Under the pieces are notes generated by a model. That model did not search any database, had not been told where the DNA came from, and was given only the letters and a program-made list of their open reading frames with translations. Of a stretch of DNA of 64,000 nt, positions 10,863 through 21,175 are shown piece by piece (the stretch's first letter is position 1; every line of letters begins with the position of its first letter). The stretch lies in contig OY726560.1 in the NCBI GenBank assembly GCA_963383645.1, forward strand, positions 81,573,593 to 81,637,592, in the 5' to 3' direction. This stretch comes from Muscardinus avellanarius. Its lineage: Eukaryota > Chordata > Mammalia > Rodentia > Gliridae. Made by a program: the position numbers and the translations under genes.

Positions 10863-12493
10863 AAAAGATCTTTGGGGAATTATTTCTGCTTTCCCTCTTC
10901 CTTTTCCTGTGTCCACCACTGCTACCATTTTTCCTCGGTTCTTTACGACCAATAGTTCATTAAATTTGCCCTGGATTCCCTTTGATGAAGAAATTAGACC
11001 TTATGCATTTTTTAATATAACTCTAAGTGGCAGTTTATGTTTTTATGCTAATGTTTTTATGCTAATGTTTTTATGCTAATCCATGTGAGCAGTTATATAA
11101 TCAGACTATGGGAAAATTTTAGCCATTTAATGATTCCAGTCCCATAGGAAATGTTACTGTTTTAGAAGGATATGCTCCTTTAGCATTTTCTAGATATGAA
11201 CATCCCGAAAATAAGACAGCTCCTTTGCAGCCGCGGTGGGCTCCAAAATGTTATAGCCCACGTAGCTGGCCATTTAAATGGACTGATTGCCAAGACTCTA
11301 AGGTAGTCTGGGCCTCTTCAGGCTATGATTTAAGTTTTCTCCAGGCATATCTACTATGCGCAATCATACTTGGGCAGGATATAATTATACATATCAAAAT
11401 CCTATACAGTATAAGCCGCCCAATCCTTTTAATATTTGGCTTCTCTGTGGGATAGCAGGAGGCTGTACTGATATTACAGCTATGTCTATGATTTTAGGGG
11501 GAACTGTAAAAAATTGCAGCTATTCTCAGAATTTTCCCGATACTTTTGAGGATAGCGTCAAAGTAAATTGTTCAATGGGACCACAACTCCCGTTTGGACC
11601 CACTCCTGTTTGTGTAACTACTCCATTTTTTTTGGCTTGTTTCTAATACTTCCTTGGTTAATGATAGTCTAGGTTGTTTTATTGATACCTGTTTTCTAAC
11701 TTTCTGCTGAAATGCTTCTATGCACCCTTGGGCAGTAGTAATGCGACTGCCTATAGCAGTTCCTTGGCCAGTAAGAGTGGATGTAAATTCCCTTCCAGTT
11801 TTGCTGAACTGAGAAAAGAGAGATTTTGGAATTTCTGCCCTTATTGCTGTAATTGTGGCCTCTGTGGCCACGGCAGTTACAGCTGCTGCCGCTTTGGCGA
11901 CGTCTATAAATACTGCAGCCACTATGAATGCCCTATCCTCACATGCGGCTACTGCCATGGCTCAGCAAGCTCAAATAAATGGACAACTTAAAGCTGGCAT
12001 ATTAATGGTAAATCAAAGAGTAGACCTGTTACAAGAACAGGTTGACATTCTAGGGCAAATGTCCATGGTACCATGTATTCATAAATTATCTGGATTATGT
12101 ATAACGTATGTGCAGTATCAAAATTTCTCCCATGCAGGCAATTTGTCTCGGCAATTAAGTAAGATGCTTCTAGGGACTTGTTGGAGCCGTGAATTTGAAC
12201 ACACCATGATTGAGCTTCGAGCGTCCATGGTTGCAATTAATTCTACCCACATAGAAGTCGCCACAGTACAACAATGGATGGACTTGATACATGGAACATT
12301 GGGTTTCTTAAAAGATTGGGGTGGCATGGCATTCTGGGCATTCTTGCTGGTGGTAGCATGCTGCTTCCTGGTTGGATATATCAGGCGAACTCGACAACAC
12401 ACACTGCAACAACAGCGCATATTGGTGCAAGCTATGGCAGCCGTTGAAGCTGGCTCATCTCCCCACATATGGCTCAGTATGCTGGATCGGTAG
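10801..12493 (+). pseudogene. env: env remnant (surface and transmembrane subunits), multiply broken
   Basis: A plausible start at 10801 opens with MPSNKWIWLTLLVMFNIGMG, a signal-peptide-like stretch, overlapping the end of pol. The surface subunit is spread over three frames with stops and a 13/14-bp tandem duplication at 11040-11080. N-glycosylation-type sites (NHT, NCS) remain. Near 11723 and 11810 TGA stops occur in the frame that leads into the transmembrane subunit; EKR just before the hydrophobic stretch suggests a furin-type boundary. From 11855 to 12493 the frame is open for 212 codons: alanine-rich fusion-peptide-like start, heptad region, C74-x7-C82 loop as in betaretroviral TM, membrane span near 158-176, and a short tail. 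The subunit boundary calls are inference. Confidence 0.78.
11040..11080 (+). repeat. 13/14-bp tandem triplication inside env
   Basis: GTTTTATGCTAAT (13 bp) is followed by two copies of GTTTTTATGCTAAT (14 bp). The added length is not a multiple of three and adds to the env frameshifts. Confidence 0.9.
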
Positions 12494-12641
12494 TCAGTGA
12501 TGGGTAAGATCATCCCCGGGATCATATCAACCTAAGACAGGGAAACAATCATGCTATTGTTTTCCCAATAACGGGTAAGAATGGTCCTTGAGGGTTGACA
12601 ACCTAAGACAGGCATGATCCCGAGCCTTATTTTAATAAAAC

Positions 12642-12654
12642 AAAAAGGGGGAGA
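12642..12654 (+). other. Polypurine tract
   Basis: AAAAAGGGGGAGA lies directly against the TG that begins the 3' LTR, the expected place for the plus-strand primer in reverse transcription. Confidence 0.85.
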
Positions 12655-13070
12655 TGTCGGGTCCCACTCAGCTGGACCGAGATGGCACCCAGGCTTGTTG
12701 CCAGCGTGGATTCAAGATGGCGCCTAGGCTTGCAGCCAAGTCATGAGACTCACAAGATGGACGTCTCCTTGAGCATGCGCAGTGTGCTATGCTACGTGCC
12801 TGCAGAATGATCAGTGACGCAGCACCTCGTGCTACCACCAGCCTGCCTATGAGAGAGTCAGAAGTGTGCATGCCCTAGCCGTGGGAAGCTTGGGGTTGGT
12901 AGGGAATAGAGGGAGGGATTATGATGCTGATATATATTGTGCTTGCTGTACGCATTGAGAGACATATTGAGACATATTAAGGATCCATTAAAGAAGAATT
13001 CGTGTTTCAGCTGAAGAGGTGTCTGTGTCGTTCTATAAGCCCCTGCGGGTCGGAGTCTTAGGGGACGATA
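12655..13070 (+). repeat. 3' LTR of the class II provirus
   Basis: Begins TGTCGGGTCCCACTC and ends GGGGACGATA; 416 bp. Matches the 5' LTR with about a dozen scattered substitutions, several C/T or G/A at CpG-like positions. It is followed by the GCCCTT target duplication at 13071-13076. Confidence 0.9.
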
Positions 13071-13076
13071 GCCCTT
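13071..13076. repeat. Target-site duplication GCCCTT, right
   Basis: Exact repeat of 7677-7682. Confidence 0.85.
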
Positions 13077-14283
13077 GTCTGTCCCTTGTCACTTCATGGA
13101 TCTGGAGGGAGTTTGTGAACCTATATCATCATTTGGATTGTGACCTTGTCTGTGTTTTTCTCATGTAGCTATTTCCAGGGTAAATGCTTAGAAGATGTTG
13201 TAAATGTTAAATAAATAGGTAAATGAATGAGTGAATTATATATGATAAATATGGCTCTGCCAAAGCAGTAACAAACATGTTTACTACAAACCAGCAATGG
13301 CAGCAGAGTTTGACATATTAGTTCTGGAGGAGGATGAAGAGGAGGGGAGGGTGGAGTCCTCCTTGGGAGCAGCACTGGCAAGAAAGGGAATGAGGCCCAC
13401 CACCCATTTAGGATCACTAATCTTCCAACCACGGAGATATTTTATTTGCCTCTGCTTTGGGAAATAATGGGCAGAAGGTGGAGTGTCTGAAATGTCTTGA
13501 TTAAATCATCTCATCCCTTAATAGATTAACATGAGTGTTTTTTGGTTATTGTTATAATGTCTTCCCAAAATGTATGTTTCAACCCCTCTGCCTTTGCCTT
13601 TATAACTTAGTAAAAGCAATATTCTGACAAAATGGAATCATTCTTTGAAGGTTGAAGCAATTGTAATGCCTCAAGGTCATAATAATGTCCACACCCATAC
13701 TCTGATTTCTTCTGGAAGAATCATAGAAGATACATTCAAGTCTGCACTGACCCCAGGACATGACTGGTACCATTGCTTTTTGAATAAATCTTAAAATAAT
13801 TTGGTGTTCTTATGACTTATGATTTCTGCTCCAAAAGCCATAAGCTATAAAAAGTTCTGATAGGTTTACATTCCTGGTTAATCAAGGTTTACTGCCTGCT
13901 TTAAGCTTTCTGCCAAGGGACACCCAGCAAGTATTCTTTGTTGGGAGCATCATAGCAACAGAGAAATCAAGTTCATCATCAGTGACAGCTGTGCTTGCAT
14001 CCTGGAGGAGGGTCAAGTCACAACCTCTCACTTTTATTTATTTTGTTTCCACATCAGGGTATCTTTCAGCCTGATGCTATTAGTAGACAGGACATGACCT
14101 TCCATGCTGCTGTGATATTTCCTCCTTTTCTCTGTCTTTGTTGATGTTCTTAGTAAGAAGTCCCAGGAAAAATTAAATATGGAGAGTGCAGGATGTATGA
14201 TTCCTGCCTTCTGAGGATGTATCTCAGTGATGAGTGGACAATGATGCTAATGAGTACTGACAACTTGCCTAATCAAGCCTCGT

Positions 14284-14284
<1 letters not shown>
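13077..14284. other. No recognisable gene or repeat
   Basis: AT-rich sequence continuing from the target of the provirus. Nothing beyond short chance open frames was seen. Confidence 0.5.

Positions 14285-14326
<42 letters not shown>
14285..14326. repeat. (GT)n microsatellite
   Basis: About 42 bp of uninterrupted GT dinucleotides. Confidence 0.95.
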
Positions 14327-14327
<1 letters not shown>

Positions 14328-14774
14328 GCAGCTGCTGTCTAGACTACACTATTACTAAACCACTGGGATGCTTACAAATAATGAAAGGAAAAGAACTGAA
14401 ATGATAGCAGACATATAACCTATCAACACCACTAACAATGTAGTTTAATCAAACACTCCTGGGACTCATTTTCCTTCCATAGTGTGCCAGTGGTAAGATC
14501 TGCAAAAGTTCTAGATGGTTACTGAAGTCAGAGATGTAGGTATATACTTATTGATTGAATTAGAACAAAATAAATTTTTACTAGAGCATGTAGTGGAAAT
14601 GGGCTTTATTTGATTGTTGTTTTGTCTGTCTCTGAGGACAAAAAGATGTGTATCAGACACTTGTAGACTTTGGTCCAATTGTTAACCATTCTAAGTCCCA
14701 GAAACCTTCCCTTAAGGGAGTGAGGATGAATAAGCTCACCGGGAGACTGTCATGGGAGAGAAAGTTGGCCTTGG

Positions 14775-14935
14775 GTTCTGCTACCAAGTTCACTTCTCAT
14801 TGACTAACACTGGACAAACTGCCTGACTTGGAGTTCATTTTTTATTTATTAAATGGTCCTCATAGGATTGTTGTGAGGAATTAGATGAGATTTTGCAAGT
14901 ATGGAGCCTGTACTATCCTGGGTGGTCCTAGGGTA
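14775..14935 (+). repeat. MIR-like ancient SINE
   Basis: The order of pieces fits MIR: 'ggttctgctaccaagttcact', then 'ggacaaactgcctgacttgg', then 'cctcataggattgttgtgag' and 'aattagatgagattttgcaa'. Divergent, so only moderately sure. Confidence 0.55.
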
Positions 14936-16275
14936 CTGAGACTGACTATACTCTTCTCATAAGCCTGGAGAACTACTCCTCAAATAAAACTCAGTTCAAA
15001 TGACTCATATTGAATTGCTTGTCTCAATCAATAAATATTGAGTAACAAAAATGATGTGAAAATACTCTGCCAATGTTGATTATTTTAATGACAAAGTTTA
15101 GCAATCAAGGGACTTGCCTTCCCACTGTGAACAGCTATAAAACTAGACACAAAATATGAAGCAAGTCTTTTCAGGCATGGACAATAGGCTGCACTACCCA
15201 GTGTTCAATATCTGAAAACTATTGTTTTGTGTATTTTGTTCCACTTTTAGTTTCAGACAGGAAGATAAATCTAATCTGTTATTCTATGCAGCTGGAAATA
15301 GAGGTCTGCCAGTGGTTTTTGATGAGTTAAAGGTGGACCAATTAATAATAATGAGGCATAGTTAAAAAGCTGACACAATATGTAAAATGGAATACTAAAG
15401 AGTTTTGACTTATCCAAATGAAAACAGAAGATAAATAGGAACAATAACTTCACATGAAGCAATAGGAAGCAGAAGGATGAAAGAGTAAAACCAAACTATT
15501 TAGATAGTTACTTAAAGTTCAAATGGGCTAATATTCTACTTAAAGACATACTGAATGAAAGACAAGACTAGAATAATATGGAGATGTTCTATAGCTTAAC
15601 TTCAAGAAAGGACTTCTTGTCCTGGCTGTCAGAAGCAGGCCTTCATCTGTTTGCCCCAGCTGCAGAAAACCTTCTTATGCTTCCCAGTGTGGTTTGCATT
15701 CAGTTACTGATTGAGCAGCGGCCCTAAAATCATCTGGTTATTTCTGTCCCATGTGGGACAACTTTGACAAGCCAAATATGTTCCAGAGAACCTTAGGGGT
15801 AGACTAAAGCACTGTCATGATTGAAGTGCAGTTAACTTTTCCCCTGCCCAATCCTGATTAAGATTCCTCCTTTCTACAGTTGCTGATGCTGATAAATAGT
15901 GTGCACAACAAGCCCCAGCTCATCAGTTGCTTCAGGAGAACTGAGTCATTCAGAATCTTAATTATCTGCTGTCTACAGAAACAGAATTTAAATGTAAAGA
16001 CACAGATTACAAGCAAAAGGATAGCCAAAGATACATCATACAAACAATAAACTTAGGACAACTGGTGTGACTATAGTCATATTAGACCAGGTAGAATTCA
16101 GGACAAGAAGTGTTACTTAAGAGAAAGAGAGCTGTTTTAAATGATGAAGAGGAAATTTAATAGGAAATCCCAAATCATCATAAGTGCATATTCATCTAAT
16201 AGCTTTTCAAAATATATGAAAAAGTTGACATCACCACACTCATAACTGGAGAATTTGATAGCAATTTTTAGAAGT
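14936..16275. other. No recognisable gene or repeat
   Basis: About 1.3 kb of AT-rich sequence; short open frames show no domain. Confidence 0.5.
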
Positions 16276-16287
16276 AAGAAGAAATCA

Positions 16288-16480
16288 AGCCGGGCATGGT
16301 GGCGCACGCTTGTAATCCCCGCGCTTGGGAGGCGGAGACAGGAGGATCGCGCAGGTTTGAAGCCAGCCACGCTGGCGTAAGAGACCCTGTTTCAAAAATA
16401 TAAAATAGGTCTGGGAGTGTAGCCCGGAGGTAGAAGGGCTTCCAGGAACCCCAGTACCACCAAAAAAAAAAAAAAAAAAA
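16288..16480 (+). mobile_element. B1-dID type dimeric SINE, young copy
   Basis: 7SL-like left half (GCCGGGCATGGTGGCGCACG), A-rich linker, then an ID-derived right half (GGTCTGGGAGTGTAGCCCGG) and a 19-base A tail. The flanking duplication AAGAAGAAATCA occurs at 16276-16287 and 16481-16492. The right half has lost part of the tRNA-like region relative to older copies. Confidence 0.9.
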
Positions 16481-16493
16481 AAGAAGAAATCAG

Positions 16494-17125
16494 TAGGAAC
16501 TTAAAAGATCTAAAAGCAGTATAATCACCTTGACTTAACTTTTGTTGATAGAATGCTATAACAAAAGTAGCATTTTTTAAGTACTCATGAGATATTCACC
16601 AAGATATATGCTAGAGAACAATCAAATCCTGAAATATTAATATCTTGCAGAGTATATTTTCTGTCTAGAGCAGAATTAAATAATAATAACAAAAATTATG
16701 GCAATGATATGTATTGAAAATTTCTAAAATATTTGAAAATTTAAAAACACAGTTCTAAAATAAGTCATGGGGTTAAACTGAAATAACAAGAAAAATTAAA
16801 GAGTACTTTTAGCTAAGTGATAATGTAAACACACATTATAAAATTCATGTGATGCACTAAAGCAGTGATTAGAGTAAACTATGTAGTTTACTCTATAGTT
16901 TCCTATGGGCCCATAGAAAAAAGAAGAAAGACCTGAAACTAACTACCAAGTTTCCAGAGAAAAAGAAAAAATTAACAAAACAAAAAGTCCTCTGAAAGAA
17001 CAATAAAATCGATGAACTCTAACCAAGACTTATGAGAAAAAAATCAATCAATAAATAATAAAAAATAAATCAATAGTATTAGGAATGAGGAGCTATCACC
17101 ACAGAGCCTATAGAGATTAATTAAA
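16494..17125. other. No recognisable gene or repeat
   Basis: AT-rich sequence with nothing identifiable. Confidence 0.5.
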
Positions 17126-17126
17126 T

Positions 17127-17500
17127 GCCATGATTTGAATTTTGTCTCTCTTCCAAAATTTATGTTCAAACTCAACCCCCAATGTAAAAGTATTATGAGG
17201 CTTTTTATGTGGTGATTAGGCCATGAAAACTGTGCCCTCATTCATATACTTTTTGCCTTAGAAAAGAGCTCAAAGAGTAGAGTTAAATTTGCTCCTTCTT
17301 TCTCTCCTGCCATATGAGGATATAGCATTCAATACCCTCTGGAGGATACAGTATCACTCCACCATCTTGGAAGCAGAGAGTATAGCTCACCAGACAGCTG
17401 AACTTGCAGTGCTTTGACATGTGCTTCCCAGTCTTCAGAACTGTGAAAAATAAAGTATTATTATATGTTAGCCATTTGAAAGTATTTTGTTGTAGAAGTA
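17127..17500 (+). repeat. MaLR-like ancient LTR
   Basis: Contains, in order, 'aaactcaacccccaatgtaa', 'gtggtgattaggccatgaaa', 'ccatatgaggatatagc', 'accagacagctgaact', 'cttcagaactgtgaaaaataaa' and 'agccatttgaaagtattttgtt'. This order fits old non-autonomous ERVL-MaLR LTRs. The exact subfamily was not determined. Confidence 0.5.
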
Positions 17501-17554
17501 TAAATCCTTAAGAAATAATGGGGAAATATAAAAGAAAACTTGTATAAAATGGAC

Positions 17555-17712
17555 AAGCTGGGTACAGTGGAGTATTCCTATAGTCCTGGTATTTAAGAGA
17601 TTGAGATAGAAAGATCACAGGCCCTAGGCTAACCTCAGCAACTTAGCACAATCCTCAATAACTTAGAGATACCCTGTTTTAAGTAAAAAAGAAAAATTAA
17701 AAAAAGAATTTT
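17555..17712 (+). mobile_element. Left half of an older B1-dID SINE split by an 8.1-kb insertion
   Basis: 7SL-like half (GCTGGGTACAGTGG to AGATACCCTGTTTTAAG) ending in an A-rich linker, AAAAAAAGAATTTTG. The matching ID half resumes at 25830 with AAGAATTTTGATGTAGCTTG. The word AAGAATTTTG is therefore both linker sequence and target duplication. Confidence 0.75.
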
Positions 17713-18054
17713 GGAAGAGGGATTCAATATGGCGGCTGCTGAAAACAACGTGCATTTCTCAGAGAAGCCCTGGACAACAGTCTTTGTATTAATATCTGCT
17801 TGGGACAACTCACGGAGACTTTTCCAGCCGTAACTTCCTATCTAGAAACCAGGAGAGAGAGTGGATAATGGAGATTTGGAAGCAAGATGACAAGGAGGCG
17901 CACGCCATGCAAAAAAAGTGATTTTTGGAAGAGCACCCCAGAAGAGTTTAGAGAAAAGACCACTTCTGCCACGTATGCTGGGGACTCCTAACAACAGACA
18001 TTGTAAGAAAAAAAAAAAAAAAACAAAAAAAAATCGGGGTGTGGTGGAGGAAGC

Positions 18055-18345
18055 TGAGCAGCGCCTGGCGGGAAGTAGAGCCTGGCATCCCAGGCAGCTG
18101 AGTGCATGGTGGGAAGTTGAGCCCGGCATCCCTGGTAGCCCAGCACACAGCATCCTGGGCAGCTCAGCGCCCGGCGGGAAGTTGAGCCTGGCGTCCTCGG
18201 TAGCCCAGCACAGGGCATCCTGGACAGCCCAGCACCTGGCGGGAAGCTAAGCCCAACATCCTGTGCAGCCCAGCACCGTGTCCTGGGCAGCCTGGTGCCG
18301 GGTGGGAAGCCTAGCCCCCCATGTCCTGAGAAGCCCAGAGCCTCT
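18055..18345 (+). repeat. GC-rich minisatellite of about 55-65 bp units
   Basis: Degenerate repeats of a unit containing CAGCGCCTGGCGGGAAGT, TGAGCCTGGCATCC and GGCAGCCCAGCAC, about four to five copies. It is sharply more GC-rich than its flanks. Confidence 0.85.
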
Positions 18346-18682
18346 GCGCTATGCTGGGGCCCTTGGTGCGCCCTAACAGCAGTTCCTGCTCAGCTCGGTG
18401 AGTCTGTAGCCTCCCCTCTTAGAAGGGAGATAAAATTCATTGCTGCTAAGTGCTTGATCCCACAACTGCTTCAAAATACACACACTGTTTCCCTGTATTA
18501 AAAAAAAAAAACCTATTGGAGTGGGGTTGCTATGGAGGTGGCAGCAGCCAGGATTCAGAAGATGCAGACAAATCCTATCCAATTCACATGGAACTTTTGG
18601 GAAAAAATCCCCGTGAAGGGGGACCACTTCCTCCTCACATCCTTAAGAATTCTGAACATTATCTGTAAGGAAGGAGACCAGT

Positions 18683-19390
18683 GGAGAACTAGGAGGAAGG
18701 TGGTGGCAGCAGTAACGGTGGCAGCAGTGGTGGAGGCTAGCATTTGGGAGAAGCAGGGATATAATCCAACCCATCCTGATCTTCTGAAGAAATTGCCCCA
18801 AAGGTGGAATGCTGTCACCACGCACGCTCAGGAATTCTGGACAACATGCAGCGTGGGAAAAGTGTTGGGGAGAGAATTGAGATGGTGGAGGCAGCGGCAA
18901 TGACAGCAGCCAGTATCCAGAACAGGCAGAGAGCTAATTCTACCCAACTTGATCTTTTGAAGAAATTGCCCCAGAGGTAGAATGCTACTACCCTGCACAC
19001 TGGGAAATTTGGGACAACATGCTGTGTGAATAGGGTGCTCTGAGGAGAACTGAGAAGGCTGGGGCAGTGGAAGCAATGGTCACTATATGGTAGAGGCAGA
19101 GATGCAATAAAATCCACCCCATAATTTTAAAGAAATACCCTGAAAGGTATACTGCTATTGCCACACATGCTCGGGAACTATGGAAAACAAATCATGTGGG
19201 AAAGGTGGTCAGGAGAGAACCAAGATGGCAGTGGCAGCAGCAGTGGTGGTGGTAAACAGAGTTAGGAGGGGCAGACAGATCAAGTCCAGTCCACCTTGAA
19301 CTTTTGAGGAAATCTCTCCAAAAGTAGACTGCTCCTGCCACACAGGTTCAGGAATACTGGTCAACATGCAAAGTGGTAAAAGGGTTTGGG
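18683..19390 (+). repeat. Promoter-monomer-like tandem units, about 170-190 bp
   Basis: GAGAACTAGGAGGAAGGTGG (18683), GAGAATTGAGATGGTGGAGG (18871), GAGAACTGAGAAGGCTGG (19045) and GAGAACCAAGATGGCAGTGG (19214) head successive units of roughly 188, 174 and 169 bp. Each continues with a GAAGAAATTGCCCCA-type phrase and a 'cacacgctc.ggaattctgg' phrase. Several contain AAGATGGC-like motifs. Rodent L1 promoters are commonly built from monomers of about 200 bp. Confidence 0.75.
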
Positions 19391-19650
19391 GGATTTCAGA
19401 GGGAACCTATCATGGCTGGGATGGGCTGCCACACAGTGTGTTGTGGGACTCATCAGCCTTCATGGCCACTGCACTCCTCTGCACAGAGCGGAAGGCCAGG
19501 GTGTATGCAGAGAAGCAGAGCCTGCTCTCCAGATGAAGCTGTGGACCTCTGCCTTTGGAGGGAGGACAAAAATCATTGCCACTAGGAATTTGGAGCCCCA
19601 GCTTTCACAAAAGACATGTACTGCTCTCTCATATTAAAAAAATCTAAGAA

Positions 19651-19842
19651 CGCTAGGCATGGGGGCACTTGTTTGTGGTCCCCATGCTTGGAAGGCAAAA
19701 ACAGGAGGATTGCGCAGGTTCGTAGCCATCCTTGATGGCCTGAAAGACCCTGTTTCCAAATTAAAAAAAAAAAGTGGGTCCTTGGAGTAGAGCCAGGAAG
19801 TGGAAGGAAGAGTTTCCAGGAACCCCAGTACTACAAAAAAAA
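19651..19842 (+). mobile_element. B1-dID SINE inside the composite
   Basis: CGCTAGGCATGGGGGCACTT through CCCAGTACTAC plus A-rich end, the same structure as the copy at 16288 but more diverged. No clear target duplication was found. Confidence 0.8.
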
Positions 19843-19929
19843 AGAAGGAAGAAAATAGAGAACATCTGTATATGACCTGATTATAGTGGCAGAGAACAGA
19901 GCCCGATGCACAGCGAGATAACAAGGCCA

Positions 19930-20800
19930 GTGCCGGGGCTTCTGAGGCCAGGATGGGAGCCTACCTGGGTGGCTAGGCTGGTGCTGGGGCCAGTGAGGCT
20001 GGGATCTGAGTCTACTGTGAGGCAAGGCCGTTGCTTGGGCCTCTGAGGCTGGGATTTGAGCCTGCTGAGGGGTGAGGCTAGTGTTAGGGCCAGCGAGGTC
20101 GGGATCGGAACCTGCTATGAAGCTAGGCTGATATTGGGGCCTCTGAGACCAGGATTGGAGCCTGCCAAGGGGTGAGGCCGGTGCTGGGGCCAGCAAGGCT
20201 GGGATTGAAGCCTGCCGTGAGGCAAGGCTGGTGCTGGTGCCTCCGAGACCAGTATTGGAGCCTGTCGAGGGGTGAGGCTAGTGTCGGGGCCAGCGAGGCT
20301 GGGATTGGAGTCTGCTGTGAGACAAGGCCGGTGCTGCATCCTCCGAGGCCAGGATTGGAGCCTGGTAAGGGGTAAGGCCAGTGCTGGGGCCAGCAAGGCT
20401 GGGAGAGGAGCCTGCCATGAGGCTAGGCTGGTGTTGGGGCCTCCAAGGCCGGGATCAAAGCCTGTTGAGGGGTCAGTCCAGTGCTGGTGCCAATGAGGCT
20501 GGGATTGGAGCCTGCCATGAGGGGTGAGGCCAGGAGTGGAGCCTGCTGAGGGGTGAGGCCGAGGTGGGGGCCAGAGAGGCTGGGATCGGGGCCTATCATT
20601 TGGTGAGGCCATAGATGGAGCCAGCGAGGCTGGGATAGGAACCTGCCTAAAGGCAAGGCCGGTGTAGGGGCCTCTGAGGCCGGGATTGGAGCCTGCAATG
20701 AGGCAAGGCCAGTGCTGGAGCCAGCAAGGCCGGGAACAGAAACTGCTGGGTGACCAAACCGGTGCCGGGGCCTTCGTGAGTGGGATCAGAACTTGCAATG
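19930..20800 (+). repeat. GC-rich minisatellite, about 60-bp units, roughly 14 copies
   Basis: Units follow the pattern GGTGAGGCCAGTGCTGGGGC, CAGCGAGGCTGGGATTGGAG, CCTGC, alternating with a variant carrying CTCTGAGGCCGGGATTGGAG. That gives a possible two-unit higher-order period of about 120 bp. Long open frames on both strands here (for example 20115-20810, minus) are products of the repeat, not genes. Confidence 0.88.
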
Positions 20801-20814
20801 TGGCAAACACAGAG

Positions 20815-21165
20815 AAATATCAAAGAAAAATAAAAAATCAGATGCTTCCTTTAATATGCAAAAACTAGGAAGAAATGGGTAATAGGAGGGAATCTAGTGG
20901 AAGAAAGGGCTCTGTGGAGGAACAATTAAAGTGACCAATCAGAGGGGATGGGAAGGGAGAAGATGGAATCTCATTAAAACATAAGATGTATGTAAACAAA
21001 TATATCAGTGTTAAACACTAAGTCAAACATGGGATTGAGGGAGTGGGAGGGAATGGGATGGGGATTGGATAAAGGCTAATTGGTTGATGTGTACTTGGAT
21101 ATCCACACAAGTCTTGTATTTCATTGTGATGTGTGATTACAATGCACCAATAAAAATTTATATAT
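20815..21165 (+). mobile_element. L1 3' end used as tail of the composite
   Basis: AAAAATCAGATGCTTCCTTT, then the G-rich 3' UTR (GGGATTGAGGGAGTGGGAGG) and CAATGCACCAATAAAAATTT. This matches the L1 3' UTR at 27720-28070. Confidence 0.85.
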
Positions 21166-21175
21166 AAAAAAAGAA

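Larger units (their letters stand above)
7683..13070 (+). mobile_element. Class II endogenous provirus (IAP/betaretrovirus-like), defective
   Basis: A complete proviral frame in sense orientation: 5' LTR, primer-binding site, leader, gag, pol fragment, env remnant, polypurine tract and 3' LTR. The 6-bp GCCCTT occurs directly before (7677-7682) and after (13071-13076) as target duplication; six bases is the usual size for this retroviral class. Gag is cut within capsid and joined to the end of reverse transcriptase, so protease and most of RT are gone. Pol and env carry stops and frame changes. The LTRs differ at roughly a dozen positions plus one short indel region, which suggests moderate age. 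It cannot encode a working virus as it stands. Confidence 0.92.
17713..21168 (+). mobile_element. SVA-like composite retroelement: L1-like 5' end, tandem arrays, L1 3' end
   Basis: Starts just after the target word with AAGAGGGATTCAATATGGCGGC, an L1 promoter-like 5' end. Next come a minisatellite (18055-18345), a spacer that recurs later in diverged form (18405-18512 versus 19540-19640), units of about 170-190 bp (18683-19390), an inserted SINE (19651-19842), a second minisatellite (19930-20800), and finally an L1 3' UTR with AATAAA-like signal and A-rich tail (20815-21165). No ORF1 or ORF2 protein sequence was found between. A near repeat of the target word, AAAAAAAGAATTTGG, follows the tail. 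This arrangement (5' module, VNTR, 3' retroelement end, target duplication) resembles hominoid SVA/LAVA in design, not sequence. An internally deleted L1 with expanded repeats is the alternative. Confidence 0.6.

Noticed and set aside
11647..11812. Possible inversion inside env
   Set aside because: First suspected because the sense ORFs break here. Reading all three plus frames shows env sequence with two TGA stops and no inversion.
11572..11958. Minus-strand open frame of 128 codons inside env
   Set aside because: The plus strand carries env SU/TM sequence continuously here (with stops); the minus frame is its shadow.
17842..18250. Overlapping open frames on both strands in GC-rich sequence
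   Set aside because: Minisatellite and promoter-like sequence without domains; both strands open because of repeat composition.
20115..20810. 231-codon minus-strand open frame rich in P, L and S
   Set aside because: Produced by the 60-bp minisatellite; no start context or domain.
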